Shown: one piece after another, positions 17,075 to 25,031 of the stretch | Numbering within the stretch: position 1 is the first letter of the stretch | Layout: each line of letters begins with the position of its first letter | Origin: a virus | Reading direction: 5' to 3' (one strand) | IMG/VR virus record: IMGVR_UViG_3300032116_000593 | Span: 1 to 37,687 of that record | Length of the DNA: 37,687 nucleotides | Program-made: the position numbers and the translations under genes | Notes under the pieces: generated by a model | What the model saw: only the letters and a program-made list of their open reading frames with translations | Told to the model about the DNA's origin: nothing | The model's database searches: none

Positions 17075-17551
17075 TTAGCAGAATTTGTCTTTTATGCTAT
17101 CTGCTAATTTATGAATTTTTCGCCTAACGCTTTCTCTATTTTTGCCCACTTTTTCTGCTATTTCAGAGATCGTCATATTTTCTAACTTATGACATATTAG
17201 CTGTTTATCTTTTTCATCTTGAAACTCATCCATCAAGTCTATCATGAAAAATGGATTTGATTCAGAAGCAATATTGTTATGTAACTTAGCAGAACATTTG
17301 TTTTTGCTATTGAATTTTATTTCTTTCATACACTCAATGAATACTCCCTTATAAAGATAAGTAGTAAATTTTGCACCCTTCTTTTCATCATGATTTAGAA
17401 ATGTTTTCCAAAGAGCATTTAGTTGGCACGTTTTTATAGCATCAGAACTAAGCTGATTTCTAAATCTTTTAGAAGCTTTGTTCATAATTTTTAATATATT
17501 GTCATCTTTCATGGCCAGTTCTATCTGAGAGTTTATGTCATTATTTATCAT
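17075..17551 (-). CDS. Phage sigma-70-family RNA polymerase sigma factor
   Basis: 158 residues. An N-terminal region-2-like part includes ALWKTFLNHDEKKGAKFTTY followed by a basic helix (residues about 45-85), matching the region 2 pattern in which the polymerase core and -10 element are bound. The C-terminal 35 residues form a region-4-like helix-turn-helix: MTISEIAEKVGKNRESVRRK. Size and layout are close to small phage late sigma factors such as T4 gp55. It should redirect host RNA polymerase to late promoters. It is the last gene of the operon starting at the 20850-20877 promoter. Confidence 0.8.
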   Translation of the reverse strand: MINNDINSQIELAMKDDNILKIMNKASKRFRNQLSSDAIKTCQLNALWKTFLNHDEKKGAKFTTYLYKGVFIECMKEIKFNSKNKCSAKLHNNIASESNPFFMIDLMDEFQDEKDKQLICHKLENMTISEIAEKVGKNRESVRRKIHKLADSIKDKFC

Positions 17552-18008
17552 CTTTTTCTCCTTTTATCAATTCTTGTTCAATATCAAATCTAATATTTTG
17601 GAAATCAAACATCTGTCCTATACCAACAAAAAATCTATATCGACTAAATATTTTCAATATTTCAATACCGGGGGTTCTGTTTAATATATCCTTTATTTTA
17701 GGCGTAATATCAAAGTTTGTGTGTCCAATCCAGCAATCAAAATTAGAAAGCATAGATACATCTTCGATTATTTGAGGCGTAAGTGGCATCAGTTTGTTAA
17801 GTGCTAACATTGAGAGATTCTTTTTTTCATCGTCTTCATCTTCATATGTTTCATCATCTTCGTCCTCGTCCATTTCTAGTTGCTCATCGTCATCTATATT
17901 TATAGACAACATGTTTTGTATGATATGCTGTAATATAGGACATGAAAGTTGTTTTTCAATGTAGTCTTCATACTTTTGCCATCCTATTTGTTTATTTATT
18001 TCTGGCAT
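17541..18008 (-). CDS. Acidic protein of unknown function
   Basis: 155 residues with a very acidic central run of Asp/Glu (about residues 38-62), flanked by helical segments; the C-terminal part contains IEILKIFSRYRFFVGIGQMF. Acidic tracts of this type can mimic nucleic acid or bind basic partners. It overlaps the sigma-factor gene by 11 bases, so it could be a sigma partner or anti-sigma-like protein. That is inference from position only. Confidence 0.6.
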   Translation of the reverse strand: MPEINKQIGWQKYEDYIEKQLSCPILQHIIQNMLSINIDDDEQLEMDEDEDDETYEDEDDEKKNLSMLALNKLMPLTPQIIEDVSMLSNFDCWIGHTNFDITPKIKDILNRTPGIEILKIFSRYRFFVGIGQMFDFQNIRFDIEQELIKGEKDDK

Positions 18009-18023
18009 ATGACATTTCTCCTA

Positions 18024-18389
18024 TTATTTCATGAAAACATCTGAAGGTCTGATACATGGCAAATTTTCTTCTTTTTGTTTATAACTTTCTATCATCTTAG
18101 ATTTTGTTTTCTTATCAATATAACTGAATAATTTAATTAAGTTATCTTCCTGACCCTCACTGATCATAGCATTTTTGATAATTTCTACAGTCTCTATTAG
18201 TGATCTATCTGAGGCTAAAACATCTAATATTTGACATAAGCCGTTTATAGATTTATCGCTGTAGTCATTCATCTCTACATCAACCAGTGGAGAGTCAGAG
18301 TCATCAACTACTACATATGTTACGCTTGCTAATACGTTGCTAGTCTTTTCTTTATCAGTATCATCTTTTTTGAAGAAATTAAAGAACAT
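18024..18389 (-). CDS. Hypothetical phage protein
   Basis: 121 residues beginning MFFNFFKKDDTDKEK, then a beta-like stretch (SVTYVVVDDSDSPLVDVEM) and a helical C-terminal half. No membrane segment or known motif. It overlaps the glycosyltransferase gene by 11 bases and precedes the acidic gene. Unknown function. Confidence 0.6.
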   Translation of the reverse strand: MFFNFFKKDDTDKEKTSNVLASVTYVVVDDSDSPLVDVEMNDYSDKSINGLCQILDVLASDRSLIETVEIIKNAMISEGQEDNLIKLFSYIDKKTKSKMIESYKQKEENLPCIRPSDVFMK

Positions 18390-19446
18390 TTAATATTTTC
18401 CTTCCAGTATTTTTCCAGCTGAATTCTTGGGCTGTTTTGATGCCAAATTCATTAGGAGATAGATCATTGTTCATATTAAGATGATGTATATGACTCATAT
18501 GTTTAATGGCATATCCTATAGCGTTATCATCTAGCCTTGCCCAATTGCCTTGACCATGGAACCATTTACCATCATATGCTGTTTCTGTTTCCTTGATAGG
18601 AATTAACAATGAATTATTAGAATTGCAAAACTCTGTATGGGCAGAATAATCAGTTGTTATAACGTGTTTTCCGCAAGACATCATCTCTAATAGCTCTAAA
18701 TTCCATCCCTCCGCTCTTGCCGGAAAGATGCCACAATGCATTTGTTGCATAATATTATACACTTCTTCTTGAGTGTTTTGTCTCGGAATTATATGTATTT
18801 TAGATCCTAATTTTGAGTTTTTATATAGATTTATCCATTCTTTTTGTTCTTGCTCTGTGCAGAAAGGATTTTCACACATCATAAAAAGTTCAACATTGTC
18901 ATTTTCGTTAAAGGCAGAATTGAAAATATCAACTAACTTATCATGTCCTTTTCGTATTTCCCATTTCCCGCAGTTAAAAAATCTTGTCGGACAATCTTTT
19001 GGCATTTCAGATGGTTTGAATATAGAGGAATCAACACCAAGAGGTATTATCTTGATTTTGCTATCAGTGACTTTTATATTATCAAGTACGACATTTTTTG
19101 CCCATTCAGAACATACAAAAATTATATCTAAAGATTCTAACTGATGTTTTTCTATATCATTAAATTTATCTAATTCAAATATTGGAAATCCAATTCTTTG
19201 ACCTCTACCGGCAAATTGTGCCATATCGTGCTGATGCCATATTTTGATGCACGGGGCGTTAGAGTCGAAAAAATGTGCATTTTTTATACATTCAGATATT
19301 ATGTCCGCATCTTCTTGGTTAGTAACTTGTGGTTGACCTATCATAAATAAAGATATGTTGTTATCTTGATTAAGGGTCTTGACTACATTTAATCCAGTTA
19401 TGCCATATCCTAGCTGATTTATTGGGGCAACTACGTTAATATTCAT
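18379..19446 (-). CDS. Glycosyltransferase, GT-B fold (GT4-like)
   Basis: 355 residues with GT-B layout. The N-terminal half starts MNINVVAPINQLGYGITGLN; the C-terminal nucleotide-sugar-binding half has FNCGKWEIRKGHDKLVDIF and the family motif PARAEGWNLELLEMMSCGKH, whose Glu contacts the donor sugar. It would transfer a sugar to phage DNA, a virion protein or the host surface; the acceptor cannot be told. Neighbouring nucleotide-processing genes make a modified-base role possible. It overlaps the next upstream gene by four bases. Confidence 0.85.
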   Translation of the reverse strand: MNINVVAPINQLGYGITGLNVVKTLNQDNNISLFMIGQPQVTNQEDADIISECIKNAHFFDSNAPCIKIWHQHDMAQFAGRGQRIGFPIFELDKFNDIEKHQLESLDIIFVCSEWAKNVVLDNIKVTDSKIKIIPLGVDSSIFKPSEMPKDCPTRFFNCGKWEIRKGHDKLVDIFNSAFNENDNVELFMMCENPFCTEQEQKEWINLYKNSKLGSKIHIIPRQNTQEEVYNIMQQMHCGIFPARAEGWNLELLEMMSCGKHVITTDYSAHTEFCNSNNSLLIPIKETETAYDGKWFHGQGNWARLDDNAIGYAIKHMSHIHHLNMNNDLSPNEFGIKTAQEFSWKNTGRKILNVL

Positions 19447-20003
19447 ACATTATATCCTATATTGTTATATTTGAAAAAGAACCATCTCTTTAATCTCTTA
19501 ACGTCTGCTTCTACGTTAACATCATCAAGGTAGCTTATTATTTCGCCAAGGGATCCAAAGATATGTTCATGCGGTAACATAAAAAATAACCAATTAGGGG
19601 CATTCTTTTTACCCTGCTGGCACCACACTAAGACGGGTTTCTTTTGACGATTAGCAGTGACTATTTCTTCGTATGTACCACATGCATGTACCTCTAAATC
19701 TATATGTGCAATTATAAAATCAGATACGTCAACACATCTCAAATCAGCACTTCTTATAATGCTAAATTTTTCTTTTATCTTGTCGTATTGTCCGGTTTCT
19801 TTATAATGCTCTATCCAATGTCTTGTTTCTTCATCTTCTACAACTCCATTGATTGGCTTATTACATGGATCAATAACGATTATTCCCATTTTTTGGAGAA
19901 TCCCAGTAATTCTCTGTCTCCATCCTATACCTCCATCGGGAACTCTGTCCATAGCACCAACAAGATAAGTTCTCATTCCGGTTAAATTATTTGTTGAATC
20001 CAT
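19443..20003 (-). CDS. Nucleoside 2-deoxyribosyltransferase-like protein
   Basis: 186 residues. The fold signature is visible: TYLVGAMD with WRQRITGILQKMG near the start, SADLRCVDVSDFIIAHID at mid-length and HACGTYEEIVTANRQKKPVL, where the Glu after GTY is the usual catalytic residue. Such enzymes exchange bases on deoxyribonucleosides or cleave deoxyribonucleotides. Some family members serve DNA modification or signalling, so the substrate is uncertain. It overlaps genes on both sides in the sigma-factor operon. Confidence 0.75.
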   Translation of the reverse strand: MDSTNNLTGMRTYLVGAMDRVPDGGIGWRQRITGILQKMGIIVIDPCNKPINGVVEDEETRHWIEHYKETGQYDKIKEKFSIIRSADLRCVDVSDFIIAHIDLEVHACGTYEEIVTANRQKKPVLVWCQQGKKNAPNWLFFMLPHEHIFGSLGEIISYLDDVNVEADVKRLKRWFFFKYNNIGYNV

Positions 20004-20394
20004 TGTCTATACTCCACCAAATTTTGTTTATTCCAAGAGATTGTATGATGCGTTCACATCTTTCGCAAGGTTGACTACGCCTTAATTCTCCACGCTTGTT
20101 CAGTCTAATAATCACCATTTTTAAACTGCTATCTATATAGTGCTTTCCCCACAGTCTAGATATCAAATCTGTTTCGGCATGAAAATAAGGGTATTCAAGA
20201 TCTGTATTAAATCTTTTTGCTAACATTAATGCTTGGGTATGAGTTTTCTCTGGATTATTTTGACCAATAGCAAGAAGCTTATTCTTCTTATATCCAAACG
20301 CAAAATGAAAAAATTTGTTCTTGGTATTACGTTCTTCTTTTGCCTTTGGAAGTAAACTAATAGCTATATCCAATGATTGATCTAATATATTCAT
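19987..20394 (-). CDS. Cytidine/deoxycytidylate deaminase-superfamily protein
   Basis: 135 residues. Zinc-site motifs of the CDA fold are present: FHAETDLISRL (His and catalytic Glu) and SQPCERCERII (two Cys ligands), followed by LGINKIWWSID. It differs from the canonical dCMP deaminase at 22039, so the phage has two deaminases. HAE instead of HGE is seen in several branches (CDA, TadA-like, RibD-like). The substrate could be a nucleotide or a base in nucleic acid. It lies between the deoxyribosyltransferase and a membrane protein gene. Confidence 0.75.
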   Translation of the reverse strand: MNILDQSLDIAISLLPKAKEERNTKNKFFHFAFGYKKNKLLAIGQNNPEKTHTQALMLAKRFNTDLEYPYFHAETDLISRLWGKHYIDSSLKMVIIRLNKRGELRRSQPCERCERIIQSLGINKIWWSIDNGFNK

Positions 20395-20831
20395 GATGGC
20401 ATTCCAAGTGCTATTCTAAGGAAATCTTGTATAGTGCTAGGTTGTGGGTCCATATTTGAAAAAACGAACTTGGCCTTTCTTTTAGCTTCTCCTTTTTTCA
20501 TACCAAGAGCAATGAGGGCATCTATGCAATCAACGTACAATTGCTGACTTTCAAAACTCGGTTTTGTCTCAATTACTCTTTCTGTTCTTACTCTTTCTGT
20601 TTTCTTTTCAATGATTCTTACAGGTTGAACTTCTTTACTTGTTTTATAGTGCTTTTCTATGATGTGTGTTTGTACTGGTGATTCTTCAATATAGCCAATT
20701 ACGAAATTGTCTAACTGATTTATGTTTATAGATTTGCCTTCTAGATAAGCTTTGTATGTATATATTATAATACCAATTATAAATACAAAAGCAAAGAACT
20801 GGCCAATGATCGGGTCAGGTTGTGGATTCAT
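20391..20831 (-). CDS. Membrane protein with RuvA domain III-like C-terminus
   Basis: 146 residues. One N-terminal hydrophobic helix (IIGQFFAFVFIIGIIIYTYK) leads into a charged linker rich in Arg/Glu. The last 45 residues (DCIDALIALGMKKGEAKRKA, then IQDFLRIALGM) resemble the UBA-like C-terminal domain of RuvA, which in RuvA contacts the RuvB motor. A membrane anchor joined to such a domain is unusual. It is the first gene after the 20850-20877 promoter and overlaps the deaminase gene by four bases. Confidence 0.65.
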   Translation of the reverse strand: MNPQPDPIIGQFFAFVFIIGIIIYTYKAYLEGKSININQLDNFVIGYIEESPVQTHIIEKHYKTSKEVQPVRIIEKKTERVRTERVIETKPSFESQQLYVDCIDALIALGMKKGEAKRKAKFVFSNMDPQPSTIQDFLRIALGMPS

Positions 20832-20849
20832 AGTGTTTCTCAGTATTCT

Positions 20850-20877
20850 ATCATACTACAAGTATCGTCATAGTCAA
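20850..20877 (-). promoter_or_regulatory. Sigma70-type promoter of the sigma-factor operon
   Basis: The minus strand has TTGACT, a 16-base spacer and TATGAT, 19 bases before the ATG at 20831. It lies just after the ssb terminator, as expected for a new transcription unit. Expected to be read by the host housekeeping polymerase. Confidence 0.7.
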
Positions 20878-20886
20878 GTGGAGAAT

Positions 20887-20925
20887 TTAAAAAAAATGGC
20901 CCGAAGCACAAGGCAACGGGCCATT
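20887..20925 (-). terminator. Rho-independent terminator after ssb
   Basis: The minus strand forms the stem AATGGCCCG / CGGGCCATT around a 13-base loop, then an uninterrupted run of eight or nine T. It begins about 25 bases after the ssb stop. A strong intrinsic terminator separating ssb from the sigma-factor operon. Confidence 0.88.
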
Positions 20926-20949
20926 CACTAGACAGATTGACTATCCAAT

Positions 20950-21282
20950 TCATTCTTTAGAGTCTTGCCCTACAATTCCAGATGGGCCTAAAGAAATTTC
21001 ATCTGCCATTACACAGATAGAGTTCTTTTGATTCCCGTCCTTATCTTGATAATCATCAATCTTTAACTTTCCTTGAACGCCAACCAATCTGCCCTTTTTT
21101 AAGTGATCCTTTAGTGCTTCAGCCATCTTTCCAAAGCAAAGGATATTTAAAAATAGAGTATCTTCATTACGCCTATCATTGACAGCCATGCGAAACTTTG
21201 CCATAGCAGTACCTTTCTGAGTGGTACTAATTTCGGCATCCTTTGTTAATCTGCCACAACCAAGCCATGTATTAATATTCAT
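20950..21282 (-). CDS. ssb: Single-stranded DNA-binding protein
   Basis: 110 residues with a bacterial-type SSB OB-fold: INTWLGCGRLTKDAEI, GTAMAKFRMAVNDRR, TLFLNILCFGKMAEAL and KKGRLVGVQGKLKID. It coats single-stranded DNA during replication and recombination and would work with the UvsX protein. The disordered Gly/Gln tail of cellular SSB is missing; a very short acidic end (GQDSKE) remains, so contacts with host SSB partners may be limited. The start has GGAGG upstream. Followed by a strong terminator. Confidence 0.92.
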   Translation of the reverse strand: MNINTWLGCGRLTKDAEISTTQKGTAMAKFRMAVNDRRNEDTLFLNILCFGKMAEALKDHLKKGRLVGVQGKLKIDDYQDKDGNQKNSICVMADEISLGPSGIVGQDSKE

Positions 21283-21286
21283 GCTA

Positions 21287-21604
21287 TCATACCTCCAGTG
21301 CTGAACGAATTCTTCCTCTTACTACCTGTGTATTGCCACGATTATATGTGCCTAGAGTAGCACTATATACATTTCTAGCAATTGATCGCGGAATACCTAG
21401 AAGCCTAGCGGCAAACTCTGTATCTTCACGATTGTTATTAAAAAAACCGAATCCAGACTTATGAGCAAGTGCTGTAATTGGATTCAAAGTAAAACCCTTG
21501 TAATAACCGCTTTGAATGGTAGCAATTACACGATTGTGGTTAATATCCCAATGATATGCACCAGCAAGGTTTGAAAGCTTATCAAAAAGTTCACTGTACT
21601 TCAT
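21287..21604 (-). CDS. Hypothetical protein upstream of ssb
   Basis: 105 residues from the ATG at 21604, preceded by GGAG and overlapping the upstream gene region by only its stop; a longer in-frame start would bury it in the upstream gene. The sequence is basic, with YHWDINHNRVIATIQSGYYK and a C-terminal segment LLGIPRSIARNVYSATLGTY that could be a nucleic-acid-binding helical part. No family recognised. The basic charge and place next to ssb suggest a DNA-related role. Confidence 0.65.
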   Translation of the reverse strand: MKYSELFDKLSNLAGAYHWDINHNRVIATIQSGYYKGFTLNPITALAHKSGFGFFNNNREDTEFAARLLGIPRSIARNVYSATLGTYNRGNTQVVRGRIRSALEV

Positions 21605-21605
21605 C

Positions 21606-21785
21606 TCAATTTTCTCCTTCTTTGCTATTTGATTCTTCGAAAACTTGAACATCTTTAACGCCACTTTGCACATAAGATTTTAATTGATCAATTTCTTTTT
21701 GAATTAAAACTTGTTGCTTTGTTAGTTCTTCAATTCTTTGGGCAACATTTTGCAAATGTGCTTTTGCCATCTCTACTACTGTCAT
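21606..21785 (-). CDS. Short coiled-coil protein
   Basis: 59 residues. The ATG at 21785 is chosen because AAGGAG stands seven bases upstream; an in-frame ATG at 21803 lacks one. The body is a single heptad-like helix (AQRIEELTKQQVLIQKEIDQ) with an acidic tail. Probably an oligomerising small protein; function unknown. Confidence 0.6.
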   Translation of the reverse strand: MTVVEMAKAHLQNVAQRIEELTKQQVLIQKEIDQLKSYVQSGVKDVQVFEESNSKEGEN

Positions 21786-21806
21786 ACTTTTCTCCTTATT
21801 CATCCT

Positions 21807-21835
21807 GTTATACCTTAACGTGCTTTAAAAAACAA
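21807..21835 (-). promoter_or_regulatory. Weak sigma70-like promoter candidate
   Basis: The minus strand has TTGTTT, a 17-base spacer and TATAAC, ending 21 bases before the ATG at 21785. It may give extra transcription of the coiled-coil, 21287 and ssb genes. The -35 match is only partial. Confidence 0.35.
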
Positions 21836-22042
21836 TTATGGTTTTTGTTCATATGTTATATAATCTAAGACTTGTGTATGAGTCCAACTGATCTGATAAT
21901 TATCATCAGTGGCAAGTCTAGCTATATCAATATATTCCATTTCTAACTTAACTATTAGTTCTGCTAAAAATTCAAGTTTATTTGAGTAGATGCATTCTTC
22001 TATTAAATCCAAAGTTTCTTTTACTGTTCTTTTATTTGTCAT
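21836..22042 (-). CDS. Small helical hypothetical protein
   Basis: 68 residues, helical and acidic (TLDLIEECIYSNKLEFLAEL), ending ILDYITYEQKP-like with no known motif. It overlaps the dCMP deaminase gene by four bases (ATGA), so it is probably translated with it. Confidence 0.6.
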   Translation of the reverse strand: MTNKRTVKETLDLIEECIYSNKLEFLAELIVKLEMEYIDIARLATDDNYQISWTHTQVLDYITYEQKP

Positions 22043-22485
22043 TTTGGATCGTATTCTATTAATTCTGTCTTTGCTTGTTCAAAAAGCCAGCGAGACAATA
22101 TAAAATCTTTTTCCCATCTATCTATTGAGTTTTTGTATGATACTACCCTAGTAATTCCAGATTGTATTATCATACTAGAACATCTTGGACATGGAATAAA
22201 TGGGTAAGTATATAAAGTACAGCCTACAAGAGATCTGTTTGCAAATAATATAGCATTCATTTCTCCATGCACTATCATATTATACTTAGTTTCTCTATTA
22301 TTTAACATCTCTGGAAAATCATGAATATTTTTTGGGAATCCATTATATCCAATAGATACTATTCTATTGTCACGATCTGTAATAACTGCACCAACTTTAG
22401 TAGAGGGATCTTTAGACCAGCTAGAAATAAACTCTGATAAATCCAGAAATCTATAATCCCACTTTGTATAGTCTATAATTCCCAT
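22039..22485 (-). CDS. dCMP deaminase
   Basis: 148 residues of the zinc-dependent deoxycytidylate deaminase family. Zinc and catalytic residues are His73 and Glu75 (VHGEMNAIL), Cys99 and Cys102 (IPCPRCSSMI); the N-terminal STKVGAVITDRDNRIVSIGY is also typical. It converts dCMP to dUMP, which ThyX then methylates, so it shifts pools from C toward T in an AT-rich phage. Its start overlaps the methyltransferase-like gene by 13 bases. Confidence 0.92.
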   Translation of the reverse strand: MGIIDYTKWDYRFLDLSEFISSWSKDPSTKVGAVITDRDNRIVSIGYNGFPKNIHDFPEMLNNRETKYNMIVHGEMNAILFANRSLVGCTLYTYPFIPCPRCSSMIIQSGITRVVSYKNSIDRWEKDFILSRWLFEQAKTELIEYDPK

Positions 22486-23033
22486 ACTATTTGATATCCA
22501 TCAAAAATTGGATTTATTCCTATGTTAGACATGAATTGTTTTACATATGTGCCTTTACCAGAACCATTATCAAAGTTGTCATCTACGGCTACTATAGTAC
22601 CTTTAGTACATGAAGGCCATATACATAATAGTTCCATTATATGGTGCATAGAAGATGGATGTGGATCATTATGGTCAAAATCAAATGAATCTAAATATAA
22701 TAAGTCTACATATTTATTTTCATCTCTTAATTCTTTATTTTTGTTGAACAAATAAGATACAGAATCTGAACATATTAAATTGATATTTTTAGTAATCATC
22801 TTTGCTAAATTAATATTATTAGGATTTATATCAATTGAATAGCACTCGCCACCATTTTGTTCAATATATTTATCAAAAATTACGGTGGACATTCCAGCAC
22901 CAAAATCATTTAATTGTCTTACGCATCCCGTTTCAATAATCAGTGGATTATTTTTTTTTGATAATTTATCTATCATTATCTCAAATGAGGGCTTGCGTAC
23001 ACCGTTGTTATCTAATAGTTCTTGTAAATTCAT
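22473..23033 (-). CDS. Class I SAM-dependent methyltransferase-like protein
   Basis: 186 residues with a Rossmann-type methyltransferase pattern: NNPLIIETGCVRQLNDFGAG (motif I region), ECYSIDINPNNINLAKM (acidic residue after strand 2), NLICSDSVSYL and VDLLYLDSFDFDH (motif IV-like). It resembles small Methyltransf_24-type proteins often found beside glycosyltransferases. The substrate is unknown. The start overlaps the guaC stop as TAATG, so the two are translationally coupled. Confidence 0.75.
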   Translation of the reverse strand: MNLQELLDNNGVRKPSFEIMIDKLSKKNNPLIIETGCVRQLNDFGAGMSTVIFDKYIEQNGGECYSIDINPNNINLAKMITKNINLICSDSVSYLFNKNKELRDENKYVDLLYLDSFDFDHNDPHPSSMHHIMELLCIWPSCTKGTIVAVDDNFDNGSGKGTYVKQFMSNIGINPIFDGYQIVWEL

Positions 23034-24076
23034 TATATACTCCTATCAAAATGAACTCTATTTACATGTATAAATTCTGCACATTTTGGCAAATCTTTTA
23101 AATTATCAGCACCAACATAAGCACAAGCACTGCGTATACCACCTAAAATATCATCTATAATGTCTAGAGCTTCTCCTTTATATTCTATCGTTTTTACGCG
23201 ACCTTCGCTTGCTCTATATTCTTTAATACCACCATATTTTTCTTGTGCGGCATGTGAACTCATGCCGTAAAACTTTAAAACTTTTTTACCATCTATTTCG
23301 CTCCATTCACCTTCGCACTGTGCTGTACCAGCCAGCATACCACCGATCATAACGAAATCGGCACCGGCGGCAAATGCCTTTACAACGTCTGATGGTGTTC
23401 TACAGCCCCCATCAGCACAAATCAATCCTAGTCTCCTGTCACCATTTTTTAACCCATGTGCTGCATGAGAGCATTCTGCTATTGCAGATAGCTGTGGATA
23501 TCCAACGCCAGTTTTTAGTCTAGTAGTACAGGCAGAACCGGGACCAATGCCAACTTTTACAATATCCACCCCTCCATGCAAAATTAATTCATGAACCATC
23601 TCTGGTGTGCAAACATTGCCAGCCATTATAATAGCGTCATTACCACAATACTCTCTTATTTTTCTACAACGCTCTACAAAATTTTCTGTATAACCATTAG
23701 CCACATCGATACATATATTTGGTGTTGCGTTGAACGATGTCATAAAAGAATTTAATTTGTTCAACTCTGAATCTTGTATACCCATACTATACCAAAAGTA
23801 ATCTAAATTTTTGACACCAAGCAAATAATCAGTATTGTGATAGTGTTTGTGTAGACATGTAATACAATTTCTCCTAGATAGAGATTCTGCCATAGCCATA
23901 GTGCCAGTTGTATCCATATTTGCAGCAATTATAGGAGTTCCATCCCACCGCAAATTTGAATGAAAAAATCTAAATGATCTTTTTACATCGACCAAGGACC
24001 GTGATGCTGCTCGGGATCTTTGTGGAACGAGTAATACATCATCAAAGTCTAACTTAACATCATTAACAATTTTCAT
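23033..24076 (-). CDS. guaC: GMP reductase
   Basis: 347 residues from the ATG at 24076, which has GGAGA five bases upstream; an ATG 12 bases earlier has no site. The catalytic loop [20 protein letters not shown] (Cys183) and [24 protein letters not shown] and [14 protein letters not shown] follow bacterial GuaC closely; no CBS domains interrupt it, unlike most IMP dehydrogenases. GuaC reduces GMP to IMP with NADPH, recovering purines for adenine nucleotides. A phage copy would shift supply toward A, in keeping with AT-rich DNA. It follows a terminator by only 13 bases. Confidence 0.93.
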   Translation of the reverse strand: MKIVNDVKLDFDDVLLVPQRSRAASRSLVDVKRSFRFFHSNLRWDGTPIIAANMDTTGTMAMAESLSRRNCITCLHKHYHNTDYLLGVKNLDYFWYSMGIQDSELNKLNSFMTSFNATPNICIDVANGYTENFVERCRKIREYCGNDAIIMAGNVCTPEMVHELILHGGVDIVKVGIGPGSACTTRLKTGVGYPQLSAIAECSHAAHGLKNGDRRLGLICADGGCRTPSDVVKAFAAGADFVMIGGMLAGTAQCEGEWSEIDGKKVLKFYGMSSHAAQEKYGGIKEYRASEGRVKTIEYKGEALDIIDDILGGIRSACAYVGADNLKDLPKCAEFIHVNRVHFDRSI

Positions 24077-24089
24077 ATATATCTCCATG

Positions 24090-24120
24090 AAAAAACCGGG
24101 AGGATTTTACCCCTCCCGGT
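24090..24120 (-). terminator. Rho-independent terminator after rIIB
   Basis: The minus strand forms ACCGGGAGG / CCTCCCGGT around a 9-base loop, followed by six T. It starts 17 bases after the rIIB stop. No clear promoter separates it from guaC, so guaC may depend on read-through or an unseen promoter. Confidence 0.88.
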
Positions 24121-24136
24121 CACTCACCACACACAC

Positions 24137-25003
24137 TCAAACACTAACTGTTTGGAGTCTCTTGGAAAGAACCTTATTAAGTCTCTCCATCTTTGCTGTA
24201 ACTTCAACAATCCACTCGCGGTTACGCTTCTTACGATCAAAGTGATTAACATCATCACTAGTAAGGTGAACGACCTTATCAAAGATTGTATTGAATTCAG
24301 ATACTACTTCATATCGACAAGTGCGAAGCTTTTGAAACTTATGATCAGATGGTACACTCACAACGTCACGGGGATTGACCTTGCAAATCATAAGACGGTT
24401 TCCACCATCATTGTCACTATCAAAATCAATTCCACCATAACTCTTTGCGTAGTCAATTGCACCGACATGAAGACCAGCACCGCAACCGTTATCACGATTA
24501 CTATCTACCTTACTACGAATAACTTCACATACAGAACCAATTCTGTTATCGAAAGTGCCAGAATAAATGTCCTTATAATCTTCACGAACAGCCTTGTATG
24601 CCAAGAAGCATCCATCACTAGTAATTGGCATGTTCTTATTTTCCATAAAATCAAACAGTTCAATTACTGCATGATCGGATGGATTTTGACTAAGATTGTC
24701 AAGGAAGTTAAGCATAGGCTCAAAAGGAAATCCCTGCTTAATCATGTCAAGAATAGTGCCAGTAAACATATCTGGCATCTTGATACCATCCCATGTCAGC
24801 GATCCATCATCACAGTTAACATATCCTTCGCAGAATGCGTTAACATGAGAAATAATATCATAACATGCTTCAAAATACTCGACGTTATTATTCTTAAGAT
24901 GAGTAACAAGCTTATCATAATTTGGGTGTGACTTACTAAAAGTATAAGTCTGATCACCAACAATCGCCGTTACTCCACCGTCATTAGCAATAATGTACTT
25001 CAT
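24137..25003 (-). CDS. rIIB: RIIB-like protein
   Basis: 288 residues from the ATG at 25003, preceded by GGAG; the open frame runs further upstream without a ribosome site. The middle matches T4 RIIB: LNFLDNLSQNPSDHAVIELF, MPITSDGCFLAYKAVREDYK, YSGTFDNRIGSVCEV, GAGLHVGAIDYAKSYGG and VVSVPSDHKFQKLRTCRYEV. RIIB acts with RIIA in resisting prophage-encoded exclusion and in lysis timing; the biochemical role is unsettled. It lies 28 bases after rIIA, the same order as in T4. Confidence 0.9.
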   Translation of the reverse strand: MKYIIANDGGVTAIVGDQTYTFSKSHPNYDKLVTHLKNNNVEYFEACYDIISHVNAFCEGYVNCDDGSLTWDGIKMPDMFTGTILDMIKQGFPFEPMLNFLDNLSQNPSDHAVIELFDFMENKNMPITSDGCFLAYKAVREDYKDIYSGTFDNRIGSVCEVIRSKVDSNRDNGCGAGLHVGAIDYAKSYGGIDFDSDNDGGNRLMICKVNPRDVVSVPSDHKFQKLRTCRYEVVSEFNTIFDKVVHLTSDDVNHFDRKKRNREWIVEVTAKMERLNKVLSKRLQTVSV

Positions 25004-25031
25004 TGTTTGTCTCCTTTGTCTTATTATATCT

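Noticed and set aside
18756-18762. GTGTATA copy inside the glycosyltransferase gene
   Set aside because: It matches the putative late element (GTGTATAATAT) but lies mid-gene with no downstream start nearby; such copies are expected by chance.
19987-20394. TadA-type tRNA adenosine deaminase acting on the A34 tRNA-Ser
   Set aside because: The HAE motif is compatible, but the PCERC motif and lack of other TadA features do not separate it from CDA-type nucleotide deaminases; kept only as a possibility.
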